A stretch of DNA of 64,000 bases. Source: Chitinophagales bacterium (GTDB lineage: Bacteria > Bacteroidota > Bacteroidia > Chitinophagales > UBA2359). The stretch lies in assembly GCA_041392475.1 (NCBI GenBank), contig JAWKLZ010000003.1:765501-829500 (forward strand). The letters are read 5' to 3'. Shown here one piece after another: positions 45,493 to 54,341 of the stretch; position 1 is the first letter of the stretch, and every line of letters begins with the position of its first letter. A model generated the notes under the pieces. That model was given only the letters and a program-made list of their open reading frames with translations, was not told the DNA's origin and searched no databases. The position numbers and the translations under genes were made by a program.

Positions 45493-46074
45493 TCATATCA
45501 TTAAAACATTTGCAAAGTGGGAAAGTTGCGAGAAATAAGCATCAATTATGTCTGAACGATTGGGGTAATAATTGGCTCTATGATTGGTTAAATAGATGGT
45601 TTTCATACTCAATGATTTTCCAAATTCCATGTCACTAAGCATATCACCTACCATTATGGACTGTTCAAATTGAATAGAAGGAAAATCGGCTTTTGCCTGT
45701 AAACCCATCCCTACTTTGGGTTTTCTGCAATTGCAGTTTTCCTCGGCTAAGTGTGGACAATAGTAAAACTGGTCTATCCTGCCACTTGATTTGATAACCG
45801 CTTGACGTATTTGGTCAAAAATATGTTGTAAGTCTTGATGTGTCATCAAGCCCCGATTGATGCCCCTTTGATTGGTAACAACCACAATTTTATCAAAAAT
45901 AAAGCTAAATTTTTTAATCGCCTCCAAAACACCTTCAATGAAGTGAAATTCCTCCCATTTGCACACGTAATTGTCTATAATTCTTTGATTAATAACTCCA
46001 TCTCTATCTAAAAAAAGTGTCCAGTTCTTGTCTATTCCCCAACTTGACACTATTTTTACACTTTCTGCTTGCAT
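45493..46074 (-). CDS. gmhB: D-glycero-D-manno-heptose 1,7-bisphosphate 7-phosphatase-type HAD enzyme
   Basis: 193 aa. HAD motif I is FLDRDGVINQ with nucleophile Asp23 and acid/base Asp25; motif II is VVVTNQRGI; motif IV is MVGDMLSDMEFG. The zinc-binding loop that marks GmhB is present: C106, H108, C114 and C116 in CPHLAEENCNCRKPK. GmhB removes the C7 phosphate during ADP-heptose synthesis for lipopolysaccharide. Other hld/gmh genes are not in the window, so it could also act in another nucleotide-heptose or histidinol-phosphate branch. Confidence 0.88.
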   Translation of the reverse strand: MQAESVKIVSSWGIDKNWTLFLDRDGVINQRIIDNYVCKWEEFHFIEGVLEAIKKFSFIFDKIVVVTNQRGINRGLMTHQDLQHIFDQIRQAVIKSSGRIDQFYYCPHLAEENCNCRKPKVGMGLQAKADFPSIQFEQSIMVGDMLSDMEFGKSLSMKTIYLTNHRANYYPNRSDIIDAYFSQLSHFANVLMI

Positions 46075-46167
46075 TGTACGTTTATTTTTTTGAGCAATTG
46101 GGAACTTATTTGCATCAGAATCAATTAATAAGGGGTATATATTTCAGTGTCCACCAATTCTTAAACT

Positions 46168-46872
46168 ATGAGTTCAGCTATACATCTAAAATGTCCTAAT
46201 TGTGGTCATCCTATTCGTGCAGATGACATCAACATCCTTAGCTTGGCAGCAAAATGTTCGAGCTGTGGATGTGTTTTTCCGTTTAAGCCTCGCTTGTTTC
46301 AAGCATATAGTGTGCCTATCAAACCGGAAAAGCGTCCAAAAGGTGTCGAAATCCACCTACAAGATAAGGAATTGTTTTTGACTTATCGGTGGTGGACGGT
46401 TCGATATTTATTTTTATTACTCTTGGGTGCCTTATGGAACCTAAGTACTATCATGTGGTTTGTGATTACTCTTGCGAATGATGCCTACCTTATGATGGCA
46501 ATGGGAATGGTATTTGCCGTTGGTGGAATTGCATTGCAGTATGTGAGCATTGCGGGTTTTTTGAATACAACTATGATTAAAGTAGATGATTTTCAGCTTT
46601 CTGTAACACATCAGCCTGTTTTTTGGTTTTCTGTGCCTAAGTTAAGAAGGGATGAAATCACACAGTTGTACTGTACACTACACATCAATAGAGGTCAAAA
46701 CTATACGCAGTATTCTTACCAACTAAATGTTATTTTGAAAAATGGCAAGCATGTTTGTATATTGAAAGGAATCAACAACGCAGATCAAGCACAATACTTA
46801 GAAAAAGAAATAGAGCATTTTTTGAAGATCAAGGATAGATACGTGAAGGGGGAGTATATTGGACGAAAATAA
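46168..46872 (+). CDS. Zinc-ribbon membrane protein, unknown function (paralogue 1)
   Basis: 234 aa. The N-terminal zinc ribbon has C9/C12 (CPNC) and C30/C33 (CSSC). Two membrane helices lie at about 85-130 (YLFLLLLGALWNLSTIMWFV; MMAMGMVFAVGGIALQYV). The C-terminal 100 residues are a beta-rich cytosolic domain (RRDEITQLYCTL, YQLNVILKNGKHVCIL) that recalls bacterial PH-like domains. The next gene has the same plan, so the two are paralogues. Role unknown. Confidence 0.75.
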   Translation: MSSAIHLKCPNCGHPIRADDINILSLAAKCSSCGCVFPFKPRLFQAYSVPIKPEKRPKGVEIHLQDKELFLTYRWWTVRYLFLLLLGALWNLSTIMWFVITLANDAYLMMAMGMVFAVGGIALQYVSIAGFLNTTMIKVDDFQLSVTHQPVFWFSVPKLRRDEITQLYCTLHINRGQNYTQYSYQLNVILKNGKHVCILKGINNADQAQYLEKEIEHFLKIKDRYVKGEYIGRK

Positions 46873-47083
46873 TTAACATAATTAAAGAAACTTTTTGGAC
46901 TTAAAAGTGTCCTAATGATTAAAATATCCGTCAGAACAAAAAGATGGAATGTTTTTTGGATAAATACTTGTTGTTTTGTAGAAAATAAGCGTACATTAGT
47001 AATTAGTACTATTTTTTCGACTTTTTTAGAAAAATACCAACAGAACAGATATTAACAGATTGAGAACGCAAAGAAAGAAAGTA

Positions 47084-47737
47084 ATGACGAATCTAATAGA
47101 TGACCTTGACCTAAAGTGTAGTAGCTGTGGTGTAAACGTAGGGTCAGAGAATGTAAACCGAGATGCTGGTGTGGCTGTATGTGGTCACTGCGATGGCGTA
47201 TTTACCTTTTCTACAAATGATACAGTGAGAAATGGTCTGCCGATTGAGGAAACACAAGGTTTTCTGAACAGAATGATGCAATCAGAACAATTCATTCACA
47301 CCTTTCTGTTGGTATTTATGGTATTTTGGAATTTTAGCTTTTTGATTTTCTCCATAACCTGTGCCAGCAAGGGTTATATCGTATTGGCTAGTATGTTGGG
47401 AGTAATTACTGCAATAGGTTTTTATCTTACATACTTTTTAGTAGCTGCTCTTTTTGGCAGTCCAAAAGCAACCTCTCAAAAGCTTTTGGTAAACAGTTGG
47501 GAAAATATTCTGCCTATATTTGGTGGTCAGCGTGAAGTGATTGACAACCGTTATCTGAGAGATGTTTTTGCAGAAAAATTACAATTTGCCAGACGAGAAG
47601 ACCAACGAACTACCACTTATAAAGTAAGAGGAGTCAATCAAAATGGAGCTAAAATAGACTTGGTAAACAATTTGACACAAGAAAACCAAGCCATTGAAAT
47701 TGAAACAGAAATACGAAAACTGATTCGCCAAGCATAA
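47084..47737 (+). CDS. Zinc-ribbon membrane protein, unknown function (paralogue 2)
   Basis: 217 aa from the ATG at 47084 (a TTG at 47060 is in frame but unsupported). C12/C15 and C33/C36 form the ribbon (CSSC, CGHC). Two membrane helices are at about 68-115 (FLLVFMVFWNFSFLIFSI, VLASMLGVITAIGFYLTYFLVA). The C-terminal domain contains YLRDVFAEKLQF and YKVRGVNQNGAKIDLVNN, in register with paralogue 1. The DUF2927 lipoprotein follows after 14 bp, so cotranscription is likely. Confidence 0.75.
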   Translation: MTNLIDDLDLKCSSCGVNVGSENVNRDAGVAVCGHCDGVFTFSTNDTVRNGLPIEETQGFLNRMMQSEQFIHTFLLVFMVFWNFSFLIFSITCASKGYIVLASMLGVITAIGFYLTYFLVAALFGSPKATSQKLLVNSWENILPIFGGQREVIDNRYLRDVFAEKLQFARREDQRTTTYKVRGVNQNGAKIDLVNNLTQENQAIEIETEIRKLIRQA

Positions 47738-47751
47738 GTCAAAACTGTAAA

Positions 47752-48435
47752 TTGAAGCTTTCTTTCATATTATTCTTTGTTCTTTTTACCTTCAATAGTT
47801 GTCAGTCCAATTTTTTAATACCTTGCAATTCTTCTGAATATTCTTCCGAAATGGTGACTTACTTTATGGAAGTTGCCCTCAATTATCCTTCAACTAATAG
47901 TAGTCACATTGTCAAGTGGCAGACCGATATACACATTGCAGTGCACGGTTCACCTTCTGTCAATGACATCGCAATTCTTAGACAGCTTACCGACGAATTG
48001 AATCTTTTAATCAAGCCAATTCAGATATATTTAGACGAAACAGACCCCAACCTACATCTGTTTTTTACCAGCCCCCAAACATTTCAGATCACGGAAACCT
48101 ACTTCAAAGATGCTGATAACCCCATTCTCAACGGGATTACATTTGTTTACCACTACCCCAATTATCAAATCTATAAAGCTAATATACTCATATCAAATCG
48201 AATCAAAGACCCTATGAAAAGGGTGCATACAATAAGAGAGGAAATCACCCAAAGTCTTGGATTATTGACCGATTCATGGCAATATGAAAAAAGTATCTTT
48301 TATGAAGGGCAATCCTATTCTACCTCTTTTTCTGAAATGGACAAGCAATTGATTCAACTGCTTTACAATACAAATATACCTATAGGAGGACAAGCAAAAG
48401 ATGTGCTATTGTTATTATGTGGTGATACAAATTGA
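47752..48435 (+). CDS. DUF2927 family lipoprotein
   Basis: 227 aa, starting with TTG. That start is required because it begins the only lipoprotein signal, MKLSFILFFVLFTFNSC, with lipidated Cys17. The next ATG falls after the signal. The C-terminal half has the DUF2927 core: HTIREEITQSLGLLTDSW and then FSEMDKQLIQLLYN. The family has been thought protease-like because of the conserved Glu block, but activity is unproven. Located on the periplasmic face of a membrane. It is the last gene of the zinc-ribbon cluster. Confidence 0.8.
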   Translation: MKLSFILFFVLFTFNSCQSNFLIPCNSSEYSSEMVTYFMEVALNYPSTNSSHIVKWQTDIHIAVHGSPSVNDIAILRQLTDELNLLIKPIQIYLDETDPNLHLFFTSPQTFQITETYFKDADNPILNGITFVYHYPNYQIYKANILISNRIKDPMKRVHTIREEITQSLGLLTDSWQYEKSIFYEGQSYSTSFSEMDKQLIQLLYNTNIPIGGQAKDVLLLLCGDTN

Positions 48436-48480
48436 GTTTGCCAATAGTTTAAAAATGAATTGGCATAGACAATACTTCGT

Positions 48481-48511
48481 TTTGTAAAATCCTTAAATCA
48501 TTGTATTTTTG
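48481..48511 (+). promoter_or_regulatory. Exact Bacteroidota sigma-AB promoter
   Basis: TTTG at 48481-48484, a 19-nt spacer, then TATTTTTG at 48504-48511. This fits the known TTTG-N19-TAnnTTTG consensus exactly. Predicted transcription start is near 48518, giving a short leader of about 25 nt for the thioredoxin lipoprotein. Confidence 0.7.
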
Positions 48512-48543
48512 TTATTATTTCAAACACACTAAAAATAAAAGCA

Positions 48544-49275
48544 ATGAAAAATATAGGTCAAATAGGAGTGATGTTTGTCTGTTGTGCATGGCTATTAACT
48601 GCCTGTACAGGTGAAACGGAACAAACAAATGGTGATAAAACGGAAACTACTACACAAAAAACAGATTCTCAGCCTACTTCGGCTGCTAATTCTGTAGAAA
48701 TGAATGGAAAGGTAAATTGGATCAGCATGGAAGATCTGCCTGCTGCAATGGATGCCAAACCCAAGAAAGTCTTGGTAGATTTATACACAAGTTGGTGTGG
48801 ATGGTGTAAACGTATGGATAAAAACACGTTTTCTTATCCCGAAGTAGCCGAATATATCAATGAAAATTTCCATGCAGTAAAATTCGATGCCGAACAACAA
48901 GAGAGCATCAATTTTGGTGGCAAAGAATACAAGTTTGTACCTAAAGGAAGGAGAGGTACGAATGAACTAACCTACAAATTGATTTTGGGTGACAAGCCAA
49001 GCGGTCGAGTAGGCTACCCAACTGTGGCGTTTTTGGACGAAAACCTCAAACGCATTGACGCTTATGCAGGCTACAAAGATGCAAATGGTTTTGATGGTAT
49101 CACCCGATTTATTGCCGAAAACCATTATACAAGTATGACCTTACCCCAGTTCCTTCAAAATTATGATTCTCCTATTCCTCAAAGTCCTCCAAGAGGAAAT
49201 ACCAAAATGAATCAAGATGATTTGAAGAAAATGTTGGAGCAACGCAAATTAAAAGCAAAGGAGAGTAATCCATAA
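48544..49275 (+). CDS. Thioredoxin-fold lipoprotein
   Basis: 243 aa. Type II signal with lipobox LLTAC and Cys21, then a Thr/Gln-rich linker to about residue 55. The thioredoxin domain (about 57-195) has the active-site WCGWCK (C85, C88) and the cis-Pro phrase VGYPTVAFLDE. An insert at about 115-150 separates the central strands. The C-terminal tail is charged. A periplasmic or surface thiol reductase or isomerase; substrate not evident. It is monocistronic, with an exact promoter upstream and a terminator downstream. Confidence 0.88.
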   Translation: MKNIGQIGVMFVCCAWLLTACTGETEQTNGDKTETTTQKTDSQPTSAANSVEMNGKVNWISMEDLPAAMDAKPKKVLVDLYTSWCGWCKRMDKNTFSYPEVAEYINENFHAVKFDAEQQESINFGGKEYKFVPKGRRGTNELTYKLILGDKPSGRVGYPTVAFLDENLKRIDAYAGYKDANGFDGITRFIAENHYTSMTLPQFLQNYDSPIPQSPPRGNTKMNQDDLKKMLEQRKLKAKESNP

Positions 49276-49358
49276 GATTATTTTTGCTAAAATTCTGAAA
49301 TTGAAATACTTATTTGTCTTCAACCTAATAGGCTGAAAGCAGAAAGACTCGTGTTAGG

Positions 49359-49397
49359 TTTAGCTCCTATTCAATTATTGGAGCTAAACTATTTTTT
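49359..49397 (+). terminator. Terminator of the thioredoxin lipoprotein gene
   Basis: TTTAGCTCC (49359-49367), a 12-nt loop, GGAGCTAAA (49380-49388), then CTATTTTTT. It separates this gene from the export operon. Confidence 0.8.
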
Positions 49398-49471
49398 GGT
49401 AAAAGTTGTTTAGTGCTTCTATTGTATCAACATAAGACAATATACAGCATAAATTACGGACTTTTAATACT

Positions 49472-51109
49472 ATGAGAGAAGGTGTAAGCCCTGTAATGAG
49501 ATTTTGGAAACTGCTGACCCCCTACCAAAAAGAGATTTATCAAATCTATTTATATGCAGTTTTGAATGGTTTGGTCAATCTTTCGCTCCCGCTTGGAATA
49601 CAGGCAATTATTAATCTTATTCAAGGAGGTGAAGTTTCCACCTCTTGGATGATATTGGTCAGTTTTGTATTGATTGGCATTGCGATTACGGGTACTTTGC
49701 AGGTACTCCAACTGCGTATTGTAGAAGATATTCAACAAAATATTTTCGCCCGCTCTTCTTTTGAGTTCGCCTTTAGAATTCCCAAAATCAAACTTTCTGA
49801 ATTGGATCAAATTCACGCTCCTGAATTGGTCAACAGATTTTTCGATACACTAACCATCCAAAAAGGACTGCCTAAAATATTGATTGATTTCTCTTTGGCA
49901 TCCTTTCAGGTCATTTTCGGACTCCTTTTGTTAGCGGTTTACAGTTCCTATTTCATCATTTTGGGAATTTTTCTTTGTTTCATACTGTGGCTGATTTTTA
50001 AAATAACAGGGCCAAAAGGTTTGGAAACGAGCTTGAAAGAAAGCAAATACAAGTACCAATTGGCGCATTGGTTGGAGGAAACGGCAAGAACCAATAAGAG
50101 CTTCAAACTCGCTTCGGATACTAATTTTCATTTGCAGAAAACCGATGACATTGCCATCAATTACTTGGAGGCAAGAGAAAAACACTTCAAAGTTTTAATG
50201 GGGCAGTTTCAATATTTCATTGGCTTCAAAATCATTGTTGCTGCGGGATTGTTGGTATTAGGGAGTATTTTGGTTTTTCAAGAGCAAATGAATATCGGTC
50301 AATTTGTAGCAGCCGAAATCATCATTATTTTGATTATCAACTCTGTCGAAAAAATCATCCGAATTATTGACACAATCTATGATGTATTGACCGCCTTGGA
50401 GAAAATAGGCTATGTAACCGATTTGGACTTAGACCAACAAGAAGGAGACCTATCCATACCTTCCGAAAGTGGCATTTCTTTGGAAGTGAACAATTTGGAA
50501 TTTGGTTATCCAGACATGAAGCAGAAACTTATCAAAGATCTTTCTTTTTCCATCGAAGCAGGCGCAAAGGTGACGATTGCAGGAAACAGTGGAAGCGGAA
50601 AATCTACCTTGCTGCATCTTATTGCAGGACTTTTCGATTTTGACGAAGGAGAAATATTGATGAATGAGATGCCGATTCACAACTTCAAAAAGGAAAAATT
50701 ATTTGAAAACATTGGATTCTATTTTCCCTCCAATCAACTTTTTGAAGGAACGATTTATGAAAATATCACTATGGGCAGGTCTATTTTAAACGAAGATTTT
50801 TTTGAAGTCATCAACCAATTAGGTTTGAAGCAATACATTGGCAAACAGCCTAAAGGTATAGATACATCTATCAAACCAGAGGGAAAACAATTGCCTAGAA
50901 GCGTCATTCAAAAACTCTTGATTGCCCGAACGATTGTTCACAAACCCAAACTTGTGATTATGGAAGATCCATTGCAGTCGGTAGAGGATAGCGAAAAGAA
51001 CCAAATCATAGACTATATCATGCACCCAAGACACACTTGGACGGTTTTGGTGGTGGGAGATTATCCTTATTGGAGGAAAAAAAGTACACAAATTATTGAA
51101 CTCACTTAG
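49472..51109 (+). CDS. ABC exporter subunit (HlyB/type I secretion-like) with divergent ATPase motifs
   Basis: 545 aa: a six-helix exporter membrane domain (about 20-310), then a nucleotide-binding domain (about 325-545). No C39 peptidase domain. Walker A is normal (GNSGSGKST, about 371). All other motifs deviate. The Q-loop Gln is Pro (FYFPSNQLF). The LSGGQ signature is LPRSV (about 475). Walker B and the catalytic Glu read LVIMEDP instead of LLILDEP (about 493). The switch His is Asp (VVGDYPYW). The frame is intact and HlyD, a hotdog thioesterase and TolC follow within 14, 0 and 8 bp. So it is probably a functional variant subfamily, not a decayed gene. Cargo unknown. Confidence 0.85.
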   Translation: MREGVSPVMRFWKLLTPYQKEIYQIYLYAVLNGLVNLSLPLGIQAIINLIQGGEVSTSWMILVSFVLIGIAITGTLQVLQLRIVEDIQQNIFARSSFEFAFRIPKIKLSELDQIHAPELVNRFFDTLTIQKGLPKILIDFSLASFQVIFGLLLLAVYSSYFIILGIFLCFILWLIFKITGPKGLETSLKESKYKYQLAHWLEETARTNKSFKLASDTNFHLQKTDDIAINYLEAREKHFKVLMGQFQYFIGFKIIVAAGLLVLGSILVFQEQMNIGQFVAAEIIIILIINSVEKIIRIIDTIYDVLTALEKIGYVTDLDLDQQEGDLSIPSESGISLEVNNLEFGYPDMKQKLIKDLSFSIEAGAKVTIAGNSGSGKSTLLHLIAGLFDFDEGEILMNEMPIHNFKKEKLFENIGFYFPSNQLFEGTIYENITMGRSILNEDFFEVINQLGLKQYIGKQPKGIDTSIKPEGKQLPRSVIQKLLIARTIVHKPKLVIMEDPLQSVEDSEKNQIIDYIMHPRHTWTVLVVGDYPYWRKKSTQIIELT

Positions 51110-51122
51110 AAGAAAATAACCC

Positions 51123-52496
51123 ATGCTAAATATTTCGGAAAACAGCATAAACGCATTGGTTAATTTGCAGAATTCTAAGGCATTTAACCTCTTACGTAAG
51201 AAGAAAATAAGCAGATTGCCACTGTACGTTGCATTGGGAATCATCGCCATTGCAGTCATCTGTCTGTTTCTTCCTTGGACTCAAAATATTCAAGGAAAAG
51301 GCTATGTCACCACCTTATCACCCGCCCAAAAACCGCAGGCTATTCAGTCGGTTATTTCAGGTAAACTCGAAAAATGGTTTGTCCGAGAAGGCGATTTCGT
51401 TGAGGCTGGCGATACCATTGTGTATGTGTCGGAGGTGAAAAGTGAGTATTTTGACCCCGAATTGGTGGAACGAACACAGGAACAGGTCAATGCAAAATCG
51501 GAAAGTGTGGGGTCGTATGCGGGTAAAGTCAAATCTTTGGAGGAACAATACGGCGCATTACTCGAAGCCCGTAAGTTCAAATTGCAGCAAACAGAAAACA
51601 AAATCAGGCAGGCTTACATGAAAATTACGAGCGACAGCATGGATTTGGTAGCCTTCAAAACAAACCAAGACATTGCCGAAAAGCAGTTTGTGCGGACAAA
51701 TGAACTCTACGAAAAGGGCTTGAAATCTTTGACCGATTTGGAAACCAAAAAGCTGAAATGGCAGGAAACACAAGCCAAAGTGACGGTGCAAGAAAACAAG
51801 CTGCTCGCTCAAAAAAATGAACTGCAAAACCTTCAAATTGAACTTTCGGCAGTCCAAAGTGACTATGCAGACAAGTTGGCAAAATCGCAATCGGATAAGT
51901 TTTCGGCATTGTCTAATCAACTCGATGCTACTGCAACAACTTCAAAACTTCAAAACCAACTGAGCAATTACAGCGAACGTCAAAAACTCTACTACATCAC
52001 CGCTCCGCAGGCTGGCTATGTCACCAAAGCCATCAAAAAAGGACTGGGTGAAATCATCAAAGAAGGCACTGACATTGTGACGATTATGCCCGATGTGTAT
52101 GACTTAGCGGTAGAAATGTATGTCAAACCTCAAGACTTGCCGCTACTCGAAAAAGGCAAAAATGTTCGACTGCAATTTGACGGATGGCCTGCAATGGTAT
52201 TCAGTGGATGGCCCAATTCCTCTTTTGGCACTTTCTCTGGTGAAGTCTTTGCGATTGACCAATTTATCAGCGATAATAACAAATACCGTTTGATTATTTC
52301 GCCCAACGATTCTGAAAAGCCTTGGCCGAGTTTGTTGAGAGTTGGCTCTGGCACAAGGGCTTTTATTCTGCTCAATGATGTACCTTTGTGGTACGAACTG
52401 TGGCGACAACTCAATGGCTTTCCCCCCGATTTTTATGAAAAAGGGGCGAAAGAATCCGAAATCAAACGCAAGGCACCCTTAAAATCTGTGAAGTAA
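51123..52496 (+). CDS. HlyD-family periplasmic adaptor
   Basis: 457 aa. A cytosolic N-terminus (1-35), one TM helix (about 36-56, LYVALGIIAIAVICLFLPW), then a lipoyl/barrel-sandwich half (SGKLEKWFVREGDFVEAGDTIVYV), a long coiled-coil hairpin (about 115-280), the second half (ITAPQAGYVTKAIKKGLGEIIKEG) and a beta-barrel domain. It links the ABC subunit to TolC across the periplasm. Stop and next start are adjacent (TAAATG). Confidence 0.92.
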   Translation: MLNISENSINALVNLQNSKAFNLLRKKKISRLPLYVALGIIAIAVICLFLPWTQNIQGKGYVTTLSPAQKPQAIQSVISGKLEKWFVREGDFVEAGDTIVYVSEVKSEYFDPELVERTQEQVNAKSESVGSYAGKVKSLEEQYGALLEARKFKLQQTENKIRQAYMKITSDSMDLVAFKTNQDIAEKQFVRTNELYEKGLKSLTDLETKKLKWQETQAKVTVQENKLLAQKNELQNLQIELSAVQSDYADKLAKSQSDKFSALSNQLDATATTSKLQNQLSNYSERQKLYYITAPQAGYVTKAIKKGLGEIIKEGTDIVTIMPDVYDLAVEMYVKPQDLPLLEKGKNVRLQFDGWPAMVFSGWPNSSFGTFSGEVFAIDQFISDNNKYRLIISPNDSEKPWPSLLRVGSGTRAFILLNDVPLWYELWRQLNGFPPDFYEKGAKESEIKRKAPLKSVK

Positions 52497-52880
52497 ATGC
52501 AATTTTATTCCCGAAAACTTATCAAGCCAGGAGATCTCAATGCCCGAAACACCCTTTTTGGCGGCGCACTCCTCAGATGGATAGACGAGGAAGCGGGCAT
52601 CTATGCGATGACCAAACTCGACTCCAAAGAGGTCGTTACCAAATACATGTCTGAAATTAACTTTGTAAGTTCGGGCAAACAAGGCGATGTGGTCGAAATT
52701 GGCTTGGCATTCAAGGCGATTGGTCGGACTTCCATCACCTTCTCGTGTGAAGTCAGAAATGTATTCAGCAAGAAAACCATCATCACAATTGACAACATTG
52801 TGTTTGTGAAAGTAGATGAAAATGGAGTCGCTACGCCACATGGCAAGACATTAGAAAACATGGAATTACGGAAAGACTAA
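52497..52880 (+). CDS. Acyl-CoA thioesterase, hotdog fold (YciA/BACH-like)
   Basis: 127 aa. Hotdog-domain phrases LNARNTLFGGALLRWIDEEAGIYAM and KYMSEINFVSSGKQGDVVEIG, GRTSITFSCEVRN match acyl-CoA thioesterases of the YciA type, including Asn-Thr-Leu-Phe-Gly-Gly and a catalytic-position Asp/Glu in the long helix. It would hydrolyse acyl-CoA in the cytosol. The ATG follows the HlyD stop with no gap, and tolC starts 8 bp after its stop, so it is an integral part of the export operon. Confidence 0.88.
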   Translation: MQFYSRKLIKPGDLNARNTLFGGALLRWIDEEAGIYAMTKLDSKEVVTKYMSEINFVSSGKQGDVVEIGLAFKAIGRTSITFSCEVRNVFSKKTIITIDNIVFVKVDENGVATPHGKTLENMELRKD

Positions 52881-52888
52881 ATTTAGGA

Positions 52889-54301
52889 ATGAAGAAATCA
52901 TTTTTGTATCACATTGCTGCAATAGGCTGTTTTTTAATAGGGAGTGTTTCGAGTTCGGCACAAAACGATTCGATTGTATTGACCTACAATGTTTTTCTCA
53001 AAAATGTCTTGGCGCATCATCCGCTCTCTCAACAAGCAGACCTTCAATCCGATTTTTCAGAAGCAGCCTGGTTGTCTGCCAAAGGTAAGTTTGACCCCAA
53101 GTTGTCCTCCAATTGGAACGAAAAATACTTTGCCGACAAGCACTACTATAAAATTTTTGAAGCGGGGTTTCAGATTCCTACATGGTATGGATTGACCATT
53201 GCAGGGGGGTATGAGAACACGGAAGGTGTATTTTTGAATCCCGAAAATAAGACCGATAAAAATGGACTTTGGGCGCTAGGTATTGAAGCCAATTTGCTGC
53301 AAGGACTGCGGATAGACGAGCGAAGGGCTGCATTGAAGCAAGCCGAAGTATTTCAAAAGGCAGCAGAAAATGAGCGTAAAATGATGCTCAACGAGCTGCT
53401 GTTTGCTGCTTCACAGGCCTACTTCAATTGGCAATTGGTCTTCAATACGCAGCAAATTATTGAAGGAGGCAGGGTTTTGGCGGAAGAATATTTGGAAGCT
53501 ACCCGACAACTGTTTCGGAATGGCGACAAACCTGCAATTGATACTTTGGAGGCTTTTCTGATTGTGCAAGACCGTGTGAATCAGCTTCAAAGCAATGAAA
53601 TAAACTTGTTGAGTACCCAACAGCAATTGGAGAATTTTTTGTGGTACGACCAAGTGCCGCTTGAACTTCAATCTTCGACCATCCCCGAAAACTTCAATGA
53701 AACAGATTTTACCCTACCCGTAGAAGTGCCTTTGATGCAAATGATGGACAATCATCCCGAAATCTTGGAGAAGGAACTGAAAATATCCCAATATGAAATT
53801 GAAGGAGTGGTGAAAAGGGACAAACTCAGACCGAAATTGAAGGTAAAATACAATCCGCTTTTGAATACTTCTGAAAACAGTCTTGCACCCAATTATTCGA
53901 CTTCCAACTACAAATGGGGTTTTGATTTTTCGATGCCTTTGCTAATGAGGAGTGAAAGGGCAGCTGTTCAAGAAAACCAACTCAAAATTAAGGAAGTAGA
54001 ACTGGATATTGTCGCCAAACGAAATACCCTGCAAAACAAACTGCAAGCGACTTTGGCGAAACAAGTCCTATTGGAACAGCAGGTAAACCTTCAATCCCAA
54101 AATGTTCGCAACTATGAAGTTCTCTTGAATGCCGAAAGAACGAAGTTTTCTTTTGGCGAAAGTTCGGTTTTTCTGCTCAATAAACGACAGGAAAAATACC
54201 TCGAATCAAGTATCAAACTCACCGAATTGACCGCAAAATACCAAATGGCGAAGGTGGAGTATTTGTTTTTTGGCGGGAATTTTTTGGGTGAGGTGGAGTA
54301 A
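52889..54301 (+). CDS. TolC-family outer-membrane efflux protein
   Basis: 470 aa. Signal peptide 1-24 (ending VSSSAQ). The mature part shows two TolC repeats with long amphipathic helices (about 30-250 and 260-470). Family phrases are HPLSQQADLQSDFSEAAWLSAKGKFDPKL at the start and MDNHPEILEKELKISQYE in the second half. It completes the ABC-HlyD-TolC conduit. Last gene of the operon, followed by an inverted repeat. Confidence 0.9.
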   Translation: MKKSFLYHIAAIGCFLIGSVSSSAQNDSIVLTYNVFLKNVLAHHPLSQQADLQSDFSEAAWLSAKGKFDPKLSSNWNEKYFADKHYYKIFEAGFQIPTWYGLTIAGGYENTEGVFLNPENKTDKNGLWALGIEANLLQGLRIDERRAALKQAEVFQKAAENERKMMLNELLFAASQAYFNWQLVFNTQQIIEGGRVLAEEYLEATRQLFRNGDKPAIDTLEAFLIVQDRVNQLQSNEINLLSTQQQLENFLWYDQVPLELQSSTIPENFNETDFTLPVEVPLMQMMDNHPEILEKELKISQYEIEGVVKRDKLRPKLKVKYNPLLNTSENSLAPNYSTSNYKWGFDFSMPLLMRSERAAVQENQLKIKEVELDIVAKRNTLQNKLQATLAKQVLLEQQVNLQSQNVRNYEVLLNAERTKFSFGESSVFLLNKRQEKYLESSIKLTELTAKYQMAKVEYLFFGGNFLGEVE

Positions 54302-54341
54302 ATGATGAGGTGAAGGAATATATGTTTCTTGTATGACACGA

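Noticed and set aside
48439..48465. Hairpin TGCCAAT / ATTGGCA as a terminator of the DUF2927 gene
   Set aside because: A 7-bp stem without a following T tract. Left unassigned.
49322..49388. Attenuator: TTAGGTT could pair with upstream AACCTAA and compete with the terminator
   Set aside because: The overlap with the terminator stem is only two bases, and there is no leader peptide or ligand-like structure. Too weak.
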